A stretch of 64,000 nucleotides of DNA. Origin: Thermodesulfovibrio yellowstonii DSM 11347 (GTDB lineage Bacteria > Nitrospirota > Thermodesulfovibrionia > Thermodesulfovibrionales > Thermodesulfovibrionaceae). The notes beneath the pieces were generated by a model. That model saw only the letters and a program-made list of their open reading frames with translations. It was not told the origin of the DNA and did not search any database. The translations under genes were made by a program, and so were the position numbers. Shown here piece after piece: positions 43,010-52,827 of this stretch (its first letter is position 1; every line of letters begins with the position of its first letter). The DNA lies in the NCBI RefSeq assembly GCF_000020985.1, contig NC_011296.1, forward strand, positions 744,001-808,000, in the 5' to 3' direction.

Positions 43010-44064
43010 CTGGCTCTCCGTGGTATATATTTACAGTAAGGGTCTTCCTCCATGTAGTCATCTTTAATACAGTATGCACGGGCTCTGCATCCACCACATA
43101 CATTTACATACTCGCAAACACCGCAACGTCCTTTGTAGGAGGAAAAGTCTCTTAAATTTTTAAAAAGTTCAGAATTCTCCCATATTTCTCTGAATGACTG
43201 TTTTTTAATATTTCCTGCTGGAAGAGAAAAGTAACTACAAGGCATTACATCTCCATCCACATTTATAAGGCATATAAGCTGTCCTGCCACACATCCCTTT
43301 GCTCCACCTGTGGAAAATTTAAGAGACCTTCTTTCAAACTTCTCTCCCTCTTTTTTTGACCTTTCAAAAATAACTCTATAATACTGAGGTGCACAGGTAG
43401 GTCTTACAAGAATATCCTTTTCGCCTTTTTCCATGTCATAATGCCAGTTAAGAATTTTTTCATAATCTTCTTGGGAGATTAATTCATTTAAAAGTTCTTC
43501 AGCTCTTCCTGTAGGAACTATCATAAACATATACCATGCAGTTGCTCCAAGCTCTTTTGCTAATTTATAAACCTCTGGAATGGTCTCTTGATTTCTTTTT
43601 GTAAAAGAAGAGTTTATTAAAAATGGTATACCATATTTTTTCAACAGCTTAGCAGCATTTATTGTCCCTTGAAATGCTCCTTTTTGCTGACGAAAGTTAT
43701 CATGCACTTCTTCATTAGGTCCATCAAGACTGAGGGAAACCATCTTTATCTCTACTTCTTTAAGTTTTTTGCAAATCTCTTCACTAACAAGAGTCCCATT
43801 TGTAGCAAGGCAAACCCTTAAACCTTTACTATTAGCATACGCAGCTATTTCAAAAAAATCTTCTCTTAAGAGAGGCTCTCCACCTGTAAGAACCAAAACA
43901 GGCTTAGCGTAAGATGTGATATCATCAATGGTTCTAAAACACTCTTCCTTTGAAGGATCAGGATGTTCTTTTACAATTTCCTCAGATGAAGACCTGCAAT
44001 GAATACATCTAAGATTGCATCTGCGTGTGATTTCCCATGCTATCCATTTAGGTTCAAACTGCAT
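43006..44064 (-). CDS. Haem-biosynthesis radical SAM protein (AhbC/AhbD/NirJ family) with SPASM-like domain
   Basis: 352 residues. The radical SAM cluster CNLRCIHC (CxxxCxxC) follows WIAWEITRR, typical of the Ahb/NirJ group, with SAM motif [13 protein letters not shown]. The C-terminal domain has further Cys ligands ([33 protein letters not shown]). Family members remove side chains from haem precursors. Which of AhbC or AhbD it is cannot be decided here; the location with hemE suggests a late step. The -10 TATAAT placed seven bases before the ATG with no Shine-Dalgarno suggests a leaderless mRNA. Confidence 0.85.
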   Translation of the reverse strand: MQFEPKWIAWEITRRCNLRCIHCRSSSEEIVKEHPDPSKEECFRTIDDITSYAKPVLVLTGGEPLLREDFFEIAAYANSKGLRVCLATNGTLVSEEICKKLKEVEIKMVSLSLDGPNEEVHDNFRQQKGAFQGTINAAKLLKKYGIPFLINSSFTKRNQETIPEVYKLAKELGATAWYMFMIVPTGRAEELLNELISQEDYEKILNWHYDMEKGEKDILVRPTCAPQYYRVIFERSKKEGEKFERRSLKFSTGGAKGCVAGQLICLINVDGDVMPCSYFSLPAGNIKKQSFREIWENSELFKNLRDFSSYKGRCGVCEYVNVCGGCRARAYCIKDDYMEEDPYCKYIPRRAR

Positions 44065-44076
44065 TTAATTATTATA
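44065..44076 (-). promoter_or_regulatory. -10 box of the haem operon, leaderless start
   Basis: On the minus strand TATAAT (44076-44071) is followed by AATTAA and then the start codon ATG at 44064, which places the first transcript base on the A of ATG. No purine-rich site precedes it. Confidence 0.55.
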
Positions 44077-44128
44077 ACTTAAAATAATTTCTTTTATTGA
44101 GCCAAAAATAATGATTATAATAAATAAC

Positions 44129-45652
44129 ATGGCAAAACGAGAGAAATGGCAATCAAGAATAGGACTTATTCTTGCAACAGCTGGTAATGCTGTAGGTCTT
44201 GGAAATATTCTAAGATTTCCTTCAAAGGCTGCGTTATATGGTGGTGGAGCTTTTATGCTTCCATATTTTATTGCTTTTTTATTAATGGGACTACCTCTAA
44301 TGATTATTGAATGGGTTATAGGAAGGTATGCTGGCAAACATGGGCATGGTTCTATGACAGGAATTTTGGGACTTTTTTTCAATCATAGTAGTTGGGCAAG
44401 GATTTTGGGATCAATCGGTGTTGCTATACCTGTGCTTATTTGTATGTATTATATCTATATTGAGTCGTGGACATTAGGTTTTGCCTTTATGTCTCTTTTT
44501 AAACAAATGCCTGTGCCTATTAAAACAGCAAATCCTCAAGAAGCAGTTAAACCATATGTAGAATTTTTTAGAACATATACAAATCCTTCCATGATTGCCT
44601 ATATCTTTCTTTTGATTACTATAGCTATAAACTGGTTTATTCTTCAGAAAGGTGTTGCAAAAGGCATTGAAATAACAGCAAAAATAGGTATGCCAGCTAT
44701 AATTATTTTTGGTATTTTACTTGGAATAATATCTCTTTCCGCAAGAGACTGGGCAGGACTTGAAGGATTGAAGTTTATTTATAATCTAAATTTTTCCGGT
44801 ATTAAAGACCCAACAGTCTGGATTGAAGCCTCTGGCCAGATATTTTTCACCCTTTCCTTAGGTATGGGAGCAATAGCTGTTTATGCAAGTTATGTTAAAC
44901 CAAAGGAAGATGTTGTCAAGGCAGGCTTTTGGACTGCTGGAATCAATGAATTTGTGGAAGTTATAATCGGTGCTTCAATTGCCATTCCTGCTGCATTTGC
45001 TATGTTTTCAGCTGTTGCAATTCCAGAACTTGCTAAGGAAGGAACTTTCAGACTTGGATTTATGACTATGCCAGCAGTGCTTATGAACTTACCCTTAGGA
45101 TGGATAGCTTCATTTATATGGTTTTTATTACTTTTTCTTGCTGCTCTCACTTCTTCCTTAGCTCTTATACAACCTATCATAGCTTTATTTGAGGATGAAA
45201 TGAAATGGGAGCATACAAAAGCTGTAAGTGTATCAATGATTTTAGTGATAACAGGAGCTCACTTTTCTGCTTTTATGCCTAATTTTATAGATGAACTTGA
45301 TTTCTGGGCAGGATGCGTGATGCTTCTCATATTTGGTTTAATTGAGATTATTGTCTTTATATGGATCTTTGGAATAAATAATTTTTACAATGAACTTATT
45401 CAAAATACTTCAATTAAGCTTCCAAGAGCATTTGTTTATGTAATAGCATTCATTTCTCCAGTTTTTTTATCTTTTATTTTATATTTTTGGGTAATAAAGG
45501 ATTTTGGTAACTTAATAACTGCTGGAGAATCTACAAAAATTATTGCTCGTCTTTTTATTCTTGCTTTTTTAGCATTTTTATCATTTATAGCAGTAAAAAG
45601 CAGAAAAATTATTTTGAGAGATTTAAGATATACAAAGATAATCAAGCAATAA
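44129..45652 (+). CDS. Sodium:neurotransmitter symporter family transporter
   Basis: I take MAKREKWQ at 44129 as the start; an upstream ATG at 44111 is also possible, and neither has a strong Shine-Dalgarno. The 507-residue protein has the LeuT-type opening REKWQSRIGLILATAGNAVGLGNILRFPSKAALYGGGAF and about eleven helices. NSS proteins import amino acids with Na+. The bacterial LeuT/MhsT group fits. It is divergent from the haem operon. Confidence 0.92.
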   Translation: MAKREKWQSRIGLILATAGNAVGLGNILRFPSKAALYGGGAFMLPYFIAFLLMGLPLMIIEWVIGRYAGKHGHGSMTGILGLFFNHSSWARILGSIGVAIPVLICMYYIYIESWTLGFAFMSLFKQMPVPIKTANPQEAVKPYVEFFRTYTNPSMIAYIFLLITIAINWFILQKGVAKGIEITAKIGMPAIIIFGILLGIISLSARDWAGLEGLKFIYNLNFSGIKDPTVWIEASGQIFFTLSLGMGAIAVYASYVKPKEDVVKAGFWTAGINEFVEVIIGASIAIPAAFAMFSAVAIPELAKEGTFRLGFMTMPAVLMNLPLGWIASFIWFLLLFLAALTSSLALIQPIIALFEDEMKWEHTKAVSVSMILVITGAHFSAFMPNFIDELDFWAGCVMLLIFGLIEIIVFIWIFGINNFYNELIQNTSIKLPRAFVYVIAFISPVFLSFILYFWVIKDFGNLITAGESTKIIARLFILAFLAFLSFIAVKSRKIILRDLRYTKIIKQ

Positions 45653-45664
45653 AGGGAGGAAGCG

Positions 45665-46615
45665 TTGAAACCTGAAATACAGAGTTCTCTGGAATATTAT
45701 AGTGACCTTATAGAACACATGGATGACAGTCATATTTACTCTTTAATATTTCAAGCTAATTCAATAAGGGAAAAATATAAAGGTAAAAAAATTGAACTAT
45801 GCGCAATTGTGAACGCCAAGAGCGGTCTTTGTTCAGAGGATTGTGCTTTTTGCGCTCAGTCTTCAAGATATAAAACAAATTCTCCTGTATATTCTTTGCT
45901 TGAAAAAGATGAAATAGTAAAAAAAGCTTTGGAAGCCAAGAAATACGGAGTTAAAAGATTTTCTATAGTAATTAGCGGTAAAAAACCTTCAAAAAAAGAA
46001 TTAGAAAAAATTGGTAATTCCATTGAAGCAATAAAAAAAATCGGCATTTATCCTTGTGCTTCCTTAGGGCTTTTAGAGTATGATGAGATATGCTACTTGA
46101 GAGACAAGGGGCTTGAAAGACTTCATTGTAATATAGAAACTTCTGAAAGATTTTTTAGTAATATATGCACAACTCATAAGTTTTCTGATAAAGTAAAAAC
46201 CCTTGAAAATGCTAATAAAACAGGGCTTTCAATATGCTCTGGCGGAGTTTTTGGTATAGGTGAATCATGGGATGATAGAAAGGAAATGGCAGAGTTTTTA
46301 AAGAATTTGAATGTAGATTCTATTCCCATCAATTTTCTTACTCCTATTAAAGGAACACCTCTGGAAAGTAAAAAACCTCTCAATCCAATGGAAGCTTTAA
46401 GAATAATTATTCTATTTAGACTTATACTGCCTGATAAAGATATAAGGGTATGTGGAGGAAGACCTTTGCTTGGAGAGTTTGCTTCCTGGATTTTTATCGC
46501 TGGAGCAAATGCTTTAATGACTGGCAATTATCTTACAACTACAGGTAGACATTATAGTGATGACATAAAATTTATAGAAGCTCATGGACTTGAGGTAGAC
46601 AGTGTGGTCAGTTAG
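45665..46615 (+). CDS. bioB: Biotin synthase
   Basis: 316 residues from TTG 45665, after GGGAGG. It has the radical SAM motif CSEDCAFCAQS, NAKSG before it, and CGGRPLLGEFASW and GNYLTTTGR near the end. It inserts sulfur into dethiobiotin. The end overlaps bioW by 14 bases. Confidence 0.95.
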   Translation: MKPEIQSSLEYYSDLIEHMDDSHIYSLIFQANSIREKYKGKKIELCAIVNAKSGLCSEDCAFCAQSSRYKTNSPVYSLLEKDEIVKKALEAKKYGVKRFSIVISGKKPSKKELEKIGNSIEAIKKIGIYPCASLGLLEYDEICYLRDKGLERLHCNIETSERFFSNICTTHKFSDKVKTLENANKTGLSICSGGVFGIGESWDDRKEMAEFLKNLNVDSIPINFLTPIKGTPLESKKPLNPMEALRIIILFRLILPDKDIRVCGGRPLLGEFASWIFIAGANALMTGNYLTTTGRHYSDDIKFIEAHGLEVDSVVS

Positions 46616-47339
46616 AATGAGAGCATCTAAAAAAGAAAATAATATAGAAAAACATATCTCTGGAGCAGAGGGGATATACGATTATTCACAGATTGAGAGA
46701 GTTTTAAAACAACTTTTTAAAAGAGCTTTTGAACATTCAAAAGGCAAGCCAGATAAGGTTGTGATTACAGTAGAGAGAATAAATGAGGAGATTCAGACAG
46801 TCTCTGCGCTTCCTGTAAATACATTTTTCACTAACTCTCCAGAAGAAGCTTTTTGTCTAATAAGTGAAAAGCTAAGCTCCATAGGTATTTCTGATAAAGC
46901 TTTATTTTCAGCCTTTGAAGTAATAAAAAAATATCCAATGAGAGGAGCTACTCTTATAGATTCAATTACAGGAGAGCGATTGGAAAGAGATAAAACAAGA
47001 GGCATTAGAGTATCCCGAATTCATATGGATAAGAGGAAAAGAATGAAACTTATAAGGCAAATTAAAAATCTCTCAACGCAGCCTCAAAGAGTAATTGAGG
47101 CTATTACAATTGCCTCTAAGGTCGCATCATATCCTGAAGTAGTTGCAGAACTATGCATTTCTGATAATCCAGATTATACTATAGGATACATTGCATCAAG
47201 AGATTTAGGATATTTAAGAATAACAAATATAAAAAATAAGGGCGAAACTATTGGAGGAAGGGCATTTTTTGTTAAAACTCCCTGTGATATTGAAAAATTA
47301 ACAAATTATCTTGAAAGAAAACCTGTGTTAGTAATATGA
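46602..47339 (+). CDS. bioW: 6-carboxyhexanoate-CoA ligase (pimeloyl-CoA synthetase)
   Basis: 245 residues from GTG 46602, with GAGGT upstream. The opening WSVRMRASKKENNIEKHISGAEGIY matches BioW. Later parts include GERLERDKTRGIRVSRIHMDKR, RVIEAITIASKVASYPEVVAELCISDNPDYTIGYIASRDLGYLRI. It activates free pimelate to pimeloyl-CoA for biotin synthesis. With bioB it forms a short biotin operon that continues into the lipid kinase gene. Confidence 0.92.
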   Translation: MWSVRMRASKKENNIEKHISGAEGIYDYSQIERVLKQLFKRAFEHSKGKPDKVVITVERINEEIQTVSALPVNTFFTNSPEEAFCLISEKLSSIGISDKALFSAFEVIKKYPMRGATLIDSITGERLERDKTRGIRVSRIHMDKRKRMKLIRQIKNLSTQPQRVIEAITIASKVASYPEVVAELCISDNPDYTIGYIASRDLGYLRITNIKNKGETIGGRAFFVKTPCDIEKLTNYLERKPVLVI

Positions 47340-48229
47340 GGTATGATAAAGTTTTTCTTATAGGAAATCCCATTGCTGGTGGAGGAGGAGCTCTAAAGAG
47401 GATAGAAAAAGCACAGGAAATCCTCAGACAAAGGGGTATTCACTTTGAAACGCTTCTTACCAAAAAGCGAGGTGATGCAGAGCATTTTGCTAAAAAAATA
47501 AAGGAAAATCATAGTGGCAAAATTCTTGTTATTGTAGCAGGTGGAGATGGAACATATAATGAAGTTGTAAATGGACTTGCCTTTTCTCAGATTCCAATGG
47601 CAATTCTTCCAATGGGAACAACTTCAGTGCTTGCAAAAGAGTTAAAAATTCCGAAAAATATAGAAAAGGCAGTTGAGATAGCAGTTGCAGGTAAAACTCA
47701 AAGGGTTCATCTTGGCATTATAGAAAATCAACAAAAACAAAGACTTTTTATTCTTATGGCAGGAGTTGGTTTTGACGGAATGGCTGTATTTGGAGTAAAT
47801 CCGCAAAAAAAGAAATATCTCAGAAAAATCGCTTATATTTTAAGTGGTATTAAAACATTATTTAAATATACACCCACTGAACTTATAGTGAATAATTCAG
47901 AACCCAAGAAAGCATATAGTGCTGTTGTATGCAAAGCATCATGTTATGGAGGAAACTTTAAAATTGCACCTGATGCAAATTTAACAGATCCTTGTTTATA
48001 TACATTTCTATCAAAAACCAAATCCAGGATAGGGCTTATTTTTCAAATATTAGGAATATTATTTGGTTTTCATCTTAAGATGAAAAATACTGATTATTTT
48101 AAAACTGAAAATTTAAACATTTCAGGTGACGCTCATATTCAGATAGATGGTGATTATTTTGGGAAGACTCCAGCAGAAATTAAAGTCATAAAGAATGCAC
48201 TTACCCTTGTTTTTCCTTTTCAAACATAA
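47336..48229 (+). CDS. Diacylglycerol kinase-like lipid kinase
   Basis: 297 residues. LIGNPIAGGGGALKRIEKA, VAGGDGTYNEVVNGL and LPMGTTSVLAKEL are the catalytic/nucleotide motifs of the DgkB/YegS family. The C-terminal beta domain (about 140-297) includes AGVGFDGMAVFGV. It phosphorylates diacylglycerol or a related lipid. It overlaps bioW by four bases and ends inside the convergent motB gene (29-base overlap). Confidence 0.9.
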   Translation: MRYDKVFLIGNPIAGGGGALKRIEKAQEILRQRGIHFETLLTKKRGDAEHFAKKIKENHSGKILVIVAGGDGTYNEVVNGLAFSQIPMAILPMGTTSVLAKELKIPKNIEKAVEIAVAGKTQRVHLGIIENQQKQRLFILMAGVGFDGMAVFGVNPQKKKYLRKIAYILSGIKTLFKYTPTELIVNNSEPKKAYSAVVCKASCYGGNFKIAPDANLTDPCLYTFLSKTKSRIGLIFQILGILFGFHLKMKNTDYFKTENLNISGDAHIQIDGDYFGKTPAEIKVIKNALTLVFPFQT

Positions 48230-48959
48230 GTATAATGCTGATTCTTCTGTTTCTTGGGTCCTTGGGATCGTCCTTTATTAAAGGTAGTGTATCAGCATAA
48301 CCAACAACCCTTGCAATTTTTTCTGGTGCAACTCCGTATCTTTCAATTTCTCTTCTTGCTGAAGATGCTCTTGCTGTTGAAAGTTCCCAGTTTGTTGTTT
48401 TACCTCCCCTGAATGGCACAGCATCTGTATGTCCTTCTACTGCCACACGTGCTGGTTCATCTTTTATGTTTTCTGCAACCACCTTTAAAATTTCACGAGC
48501 TTTTTCAGTGGGTTCAGCAGATGAAAGAGGAAACATTGGTTCACCTTCAAGATCAACAATCTGAATCCTCACGCCTCCTTCAACTGTGTCTATCATTATA
48601 TGGTCTTTTAGTTCTTTAAGTTTTTCCTCTATTGTCTTTTTAAATTGTTCTTCAAATCTTTTGGCACGCGTCTCTGATGGTGTTGATTCTTGAACTGATG
48701 TTTTAACTTCTTGTTGAATTGCTGAGGACTGCTGCATAAATGACTGTCCAGATTCTAAAAGATTGAAGTATCTAAAATAATCAGCAATTGCAGCTCTTTT
48801 AACAGGATCAAGCATTGAAAGTAACCATAAAAGCAAAAAGAAAGCCATCATAGCTGTTGTAAAGTCAGCATAGGCAACTTTCCAACTTCCGCCATGATGG
48901 GCTTCATGCCCTTTTTTAATTTTTTTAACTATAATTGTTGTTTTGGATTTATCTGCCAC
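48201..48959 (-). CDS. motB: Flagellar stator protein MotB 1
   Basis: 252 residues. The single helix begins WKVAYADFTTAMMAFFLLLWLLSM with Asp32 as in E. coli MotB. A plug-like linker (60-125) precedes an OmpA-like peptidoglycan-binding domain (about 130-245) with ARVAVEGHTDAVPFRG and ELSTARASSARREI. It anchors the stator. It follows motA with overlap. Confidence 0.95.
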   Translation of the reverse strand: MADKSKTTIIVKKIKKGHEAHHGGSWKVAYADFTTAMMAFFLLLWLLSMLDPVKRAAIADYFRYFNLLESGQSFMQQSSAIQQEVKTSVQESTPSETRAKRFEEQFKKTIEEKLKELKDHIMIDTVEGGVRIQIVDLEGEPMFPLSSAEPTEKAREILKVVAENIKDEPARVAVEGHTDAVPFRGGKTTNWELSTARASSARREIERYGVAPEKIARVVGYADTLPLIKDDPKDPRNRRISIILMFEKEKQG

Positions 48960-49815
48960 TCTTTAAAGCCCTTATTTCTTCTTCTAATTCATGGAATGTA
49001 GGTCTTAAATGGGGAGGTATAGTTCTGCGAGCAAACTCAACAGCAATCTGAGGAGCAGAGCCACTCACAAACGCTACAAGTGCTGCCTTAATTATTTGTA
49101 GATATTCCTTTTCGTGATTTACACTTGCTTCAAGGCGTTTTGCAAGCGGACCAACAAATCCATAGCACATTAACACTCCCATAAATGTTCCAACAAGTGC
49201 AGCTCCTACAGAGTGTCCTATAACTTCAGGAGGTTCTTTCATTTTGCCCATTGTTAAAACAACTCCTAAGACTGCTGCAACAATTCCAAGTCCTGGAAGG
49301 CTATCAGCAATAGTAAGAAGATTTCTTACAGGTCCTGATTCTGTTTCATGCAATGTTTCAATTTCACTATCAAGAATACTTTCAAGTTCGTATGGAGAAA
49401 CAGTTGTTGTCATTACTGTCCTCAGAGTATCTGTGAGAAGTGCCATTGCATGATGATTTTTCAGAAACTTTGGGTATTTAGAAAAGATAGTGCTATTTTC
49501 TGGTTCTTCTACATCCTGTTCAATTGATATAAGTCCTTCTTTTCTAATTTTTGTAAAAAGTTCACTTAAAAGGAGTAGTGTATCCATATAGTCTCTTTTT
49601 GAATAACCTTTTGCGCCTGTAATTGTGGTAATTGTCCCTTTTATTACTCCTCTTAATACATGAGGGGGAGAGGCTATCACAAGTGCACCTATAGCAGCAC
49701 CGAATATTATAAGAACTTCAGCGGGTTGAAAAAGTACAGAAAGGTTACCTTTTTCCAGAAGATAACCACCAACTATACTGCCTAAAACAACTAATCCACC
49801 GATTACTACAAGCAT
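48949..49815 (-). CDS. motA: Flagellar stator protein MotA 1
   Basis: 288 residues with four hydrophobic helices, ADSLPGLGIVAAVLGVVLTMG and YGFVGPLAKRLEASV in the helix 3-4 pair. It is the proton (or sodium) channel with MotB. The longer form with a cytoplasmic tail matches H+-type MotA, but the ion is not proven by sequence. It overlaps the PilZ gene by one base. Confidence 0.95.
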   Translation of the reverse strand: MLVVIGGLVVLGSIVGGYLLEKGNLSVLFQPAEVLIIFGAAIGALVIASPPHVLRGVIKGTITTITGAKGYSKRDYMDTLLLLSELFTKIRKEGLISIEQDVEEPENSTIFSKYPKFLKNHHAMALLTDTLRTVMTTTVSPYELESILDSEIETLHETESGPVRNLLTIADSLPGLGIVAAVLGVVLTMGKMKEPPEVIGHSVGAALVGTFMGVLMCYGFVGPLAKRLEASVNHEKEYLQIIKAALVAFVSGSAPQIAVEFARRTIPPHLRPTFHELEEEIRALKSGR

Positions 49816-50351
49816 TATATTTCCCTTTTTTGTCTGAGTAACTGTCTTTGGCGGTGGAAAACAAATCTTATAATGTAGTCTCTGATATCCTCCTCTATAT
49901 TGATAAATTTTACAGCTACTCTGTAAGCATTATTTATCATTTCACATTTTACAACTTCTCCGTAAAGGAATAATGCCACAGGAGAAGGTGATTCAAGAAC
50001 TGCTTTCAATTCAAGGATATCTCCTTTGTTATAGGATAAATCAGAGACAAAACTCATTCCACCCCCACTTATATTTACTTCAGTTGTTGCTAAAGATGAA
50101 AAACCTTCTTCTTTAAAGCTCCAGAGATTGATAAGATAATCAAGCTTTGAATTAATCATTTTTATCCATTCTGCCAGTGCTTTATCCGCTGGTTCATCAA
50201 GAGGAGGACGGGCAAAATTAATTTCTCCAGAGATTCTTGCCTTTATTCTCGGTTTTTCTTCAGAAGAAATTAATCTTACTCCAAGAGGGATAACAGCATC
50301 CACTCTTGAAAACTCTCTCATTCTTTGATATGTTTCTTCCATATTTCCCAT
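49815..50351 (-). CDS. PilZ-domain protein
   Basis: 178 residues. The C-terminal PilZ-like domain (about 85-175) has TEVNISGGGMSFVS (the D/NxSxxG part) and a later YRVAVKFINIEEDIRDYIIRFVFHRQRQLLRQ. The usual RxxxR of a c-di-GMP site is not clear at the domain start. The gene lies between two motAB pairs, so it may act like YcgR as a flagellar brake. It has GAAATAT-type weak upstream site. Confidence 0.8.
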   Translation of the reverse strand: MGNMEETYQRMREFSRVDAVIPLGVRLISSEEKPRIKARISGEINFARPPLDEPADKALAEWIKMINSKLDYLINLWSFKEEGFSSLATTEVNISGGGMSFVSDLSYNKGDILELKAVLESPSPVALFLYGEVVKCEMINNAYRVAVKFINIEEDIRDYIIRFVFHRQRQLLRQKREI

Positions 50352-50356
50352 TATAA

Positions 50357-50998
50357 TTACCTCAATATAATAAGTTCAACTCTTCTATTTTTTGCTCTTC
50401 CTTCATCAGTATCATTAGTAGCTACAGGTTTGTATTCTCCGTATCCGGCAATCAAAAATCTATCTGGAGAAAGTCCTCGTTGTAATAAAAAATGAAGTAC
50501 TGATGACGCTCTTGCTGCTGACAATTCCCAGTTTGATTTATAAACAGAAGAACTAATGGGAATATTATCGGTATGTCCCTCTATTGCCACTTTCCCTGGA
50601 AGTTCTTTTAATTTCTCAGCAATTCTTGTAAGTGCGTCAGTGGATTCAGGCTTTAGCTCAGCAGAACCTGAACTGAATAGAAGTGAATCAGGCAGGGTTA
50701 TTACAATGCCTCTTGCATCTGACTTTATATTTATACCTGAAATATCATTTAAAAGTTTTCTGAGGTCTTCAATAATTGCTTTATTACGATCTTCTTCAAA
50801 TGAGACAGGTTCATCAATAACCTTGAAGACCTTTCTTAAAGAACTTGTCATTTTTTCTGCCTTTGTCACATCAACTGAAGATAGAGCATAAAGAGCAACA
50901 AAAAAAGTGAATAAAAGAGTTAAAAAATCAGAATATGATATAAGCCAGCGATGTACATTTTCCTCTTCATTATTGTTGTTTCTTTTTCTAACTCTCAT
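50357..50998 (-). CDS. Flagellar stator protein MotB 2
   Basis: 213 residues. The helix WLISYSDFLTLLFTFFVALYALSSVD has Asp24 as the ion-binding residue. The OmpA-like domain (about 100-210) contains GKVAIEGHTDNIPISS and ELSAARASSVLHFLLQRGL. It is a shorter MotB than the one at 48201, with a short linker. It pairs with motA 2 (overlap of four bases). Confidence 0.93.
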   Translation of the reverse strand: MRVRKRNNNNEEENVHRWLISYSDFLTLLFTFFVALYALSSVDVTKAEKMTSSLRKVFKVIDEPVSFEEDRNKAIIEDLRKLLNDISGINIKSDARGIVITLPDSLLFSSGSAELKPESTDALTRIAEKLKELPGKVAIEGHTDNIPISSSVYKSNWELSAARASSVLHFLLQRGLSPDRFLIAGYGEYKPVATNDTDEGRAKNRRVELIILR

Positions 50999-51756
50999 AT
51001 TCTTTCCTTTTGACGTTCCCTGACAAATGACTCAAGCTTTGCTCTTAAAAAGTATGGATTCATACCTGCCTCAATGCCCAATATGCCTTCAATCATGAGT
51101 TCCATAAGAAGAATTTCATCTTCAAGTTTATTAACTATTCTTTTTGCAATGGGAATAAATATAAGATTTGCTGAACCAACTCCGTAAATAGTTGCAACAA
51201 AGGCTGTTGCTATTCCTATGCCGATTTTTGATGGATCTGCAACATTTTTAAGAACATGAATAAGTCCTAAAATAGCTCCAATAATACCAATTGTCGGTGC
51301 ATATCCCCCGGCAGAATCATAAACCTTAGCAGCTCTCTTTATAATTTCTTCATATGCATAGATTTCCTGATTAAGTGATTCTTTAATAATGTTCGGAGAG
51401 ACTCCATCAATTACGTAAGTAATACCTCTTCTTAAAAATGAATCATCAATTCTATCCAACTCTTCTTGAAGAGCTAATAATCCTCTTTTTCTGGCTATAA
51501 CTAATAAATCAAGGATGGTATCAATAGTCTCATCAAAATTAACTTTTCTACTCAGGAATATAAATTTTAAGCTCATAAATGCTGTAACAATATCTTTAAA
51601 CGGGAAACTTAAAATAACAGCTCCAAATGTTCCACCAAATACGATAATAGCTGCAGCTGCCTGAATGAGATGTGCCGTTGTGCCTCCTTCAGCTATATTA
51701 CCAGCAATAACTGCACCGATACCTATAATTAAGCCAAGTAGTGCTATCAAATCCAT
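50995..51756 (-). CDS. Flagellar stator protein MotA 2
   Basis: 253 residues with four hydrophobic helices, IAGNIAEGGTTAHLIQAAAAIIVFGGTFGAVI, YAPTIGIIGAILGLIHVL and VGSANLIFIPIAKRIVNKL. It is a second stator channel paired with MotB 2. Two different stator sets together often use different ions or act in different conditions; here the ion type cannot be fixed. Confidence 0.93.
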   Translation of the reverse strand: MDLIALLGLIIGIGAVIAGNIAEGGTTAHLIQAAAAIIVFGGTFGAVILSFPFKDIVTAFMSLKFIFLSRKVNFDETIDTILDLLVIARKRGLLALQEELDRIDDSFLRRGITYVIDGVSPNIIKESLNQEIYAYEEIIKRAAKVYDSAGGYAPTIGIIGAILGLIHVLKNVADPSKIGIGIATAFVATIYGVGSANLIFIPIAKRIVNKLEDEILLMELMIEGILGIEAGMNPYFLRAKLESFVRERQKERI

Positions 51757-51812
51757 TTTTTAATTATAAATATATTAAAAAGATTTATCAACAGATTTTA
51801 TTATAATAAATC

Positions 51813-52760
51813 ATGAAAAGAAAAATTGTTATACTTTTAGGTCCTACAGGTGTAGGTAAAACCGAGCTTTCAATAAAAATTGCTAAACTTTTAAATGCTG
51901 AGATAATAAGTTCAGATTCAATGCAAATATATAAATATATGGATATTGGTACAGCAAAACCTACATTAGAACAAAGAAAGGAAGTCATACATCATATGAT
52001 TGATATTGTTAATCCATGGGATTATTTCAGCACAGGTGCATATATTGAAATAGTTAAAGAAGTTATAGAAAAAATTTTTGAAAGAGAAAAGATTCCTCTG
52101 GTTGTTGGAGGAACAGGTCTTTATCTCAGAGCAATGACTGAAGGAATTTTTGAAGGTCCTGATGCTGATTGGAATTTAAGAATGGAGTTAATGAATAAGG
52201 AAAGAGATAATCCGGGTTTTCTTTATAATCTTCTGAAAGAAATTGATCCTATAAAAGCAGATAAAATCTATCCTTCTGATTTGAGAAGAATTCTCAGAGC
52301 ATTGGAGGTATTTTTTAAGGAAAAAAAGCAGATAAGTGAATTACAAGAGAAATTAACCAAACCTTTGTCTTACAATTTCATAAAAATTGGCGTGACTCGG
52401 GAAAGAAAAGAATTATACAGAATAATTGAAGAAAGAGTTGATAAAATGATTTGTTCAGGTTTAATTGAAGAAGTTAGAAATGTTTTAACTTTGATAAAAA
52501 GAAATGCTACTTCGTTGTCTCCTCTTCCTGCCTTGCAGGCAATTGGATACAAAGAAATAGCAGGTTGTCTTGCAGATTTATACTCTATTGATGAAGCAGT
52601 AAGGCTTATAAAGAAAAGAACAAAAATGTATGCAAAAAGACAATTTACATGGTTCAGAAAAGAAAAAGATATTATGTGGTTTGATATCTCAGGAAGGCAT
52701 GATTTTGAAATAATTGCAGAGCAAATTTATTCTGCTTTATCAGAAATTTTGCATAAATAG
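51813..52760 (+). CDS. miaA: tRNA dimethylallyltransferase
   Basis: 315 residues with LGPTGVGKTELSIKIAK, SSDSMQIYKYMDIGTAKP, VVGGTGLYLRAM and the C-terminal QFTWFRKEKDIMWFD. It prenylates A37 of tRNAs. A -10-like TATAAT (51802-51807) lies right before the ATG and no Shine-Dalgarno is present, so it may be leaderless. Confidence 0.95.
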   Translation: MKRKIVILLGPTGVGKTELSIKIAKLLNAEIISSDSMQIYKYMDIGTAKPTLEQRKEVIHHMIDIVNPWDYFSTGAYIEIVKEVIEKIFEREKIPLVVGGTGLYLRAMTEGIFEGPDADWNLRMELMNKERDNPGFLYNLLKEIDPIKADKIYPSDLRRILRALEVFFKEKKQISELQEKLTKPLSYNFIKIGVTRERKELYRIIEERVDKMICSGLIEEVRNVLTLIKRNATSLSPLPALQAIGYKEIAGCLADLYSIDEAVRLIKKRTKMYAKRQFTWFRKEKDIMWFDISGRHDFEIIAEQIYSALSEILHK

Positions 52761-52827
52761 TTGCATTTAATCAACATAATATAATATATTTAAAAGTTAT
52801 AGGATTAATATTTTTTGGAGGTTGAAA

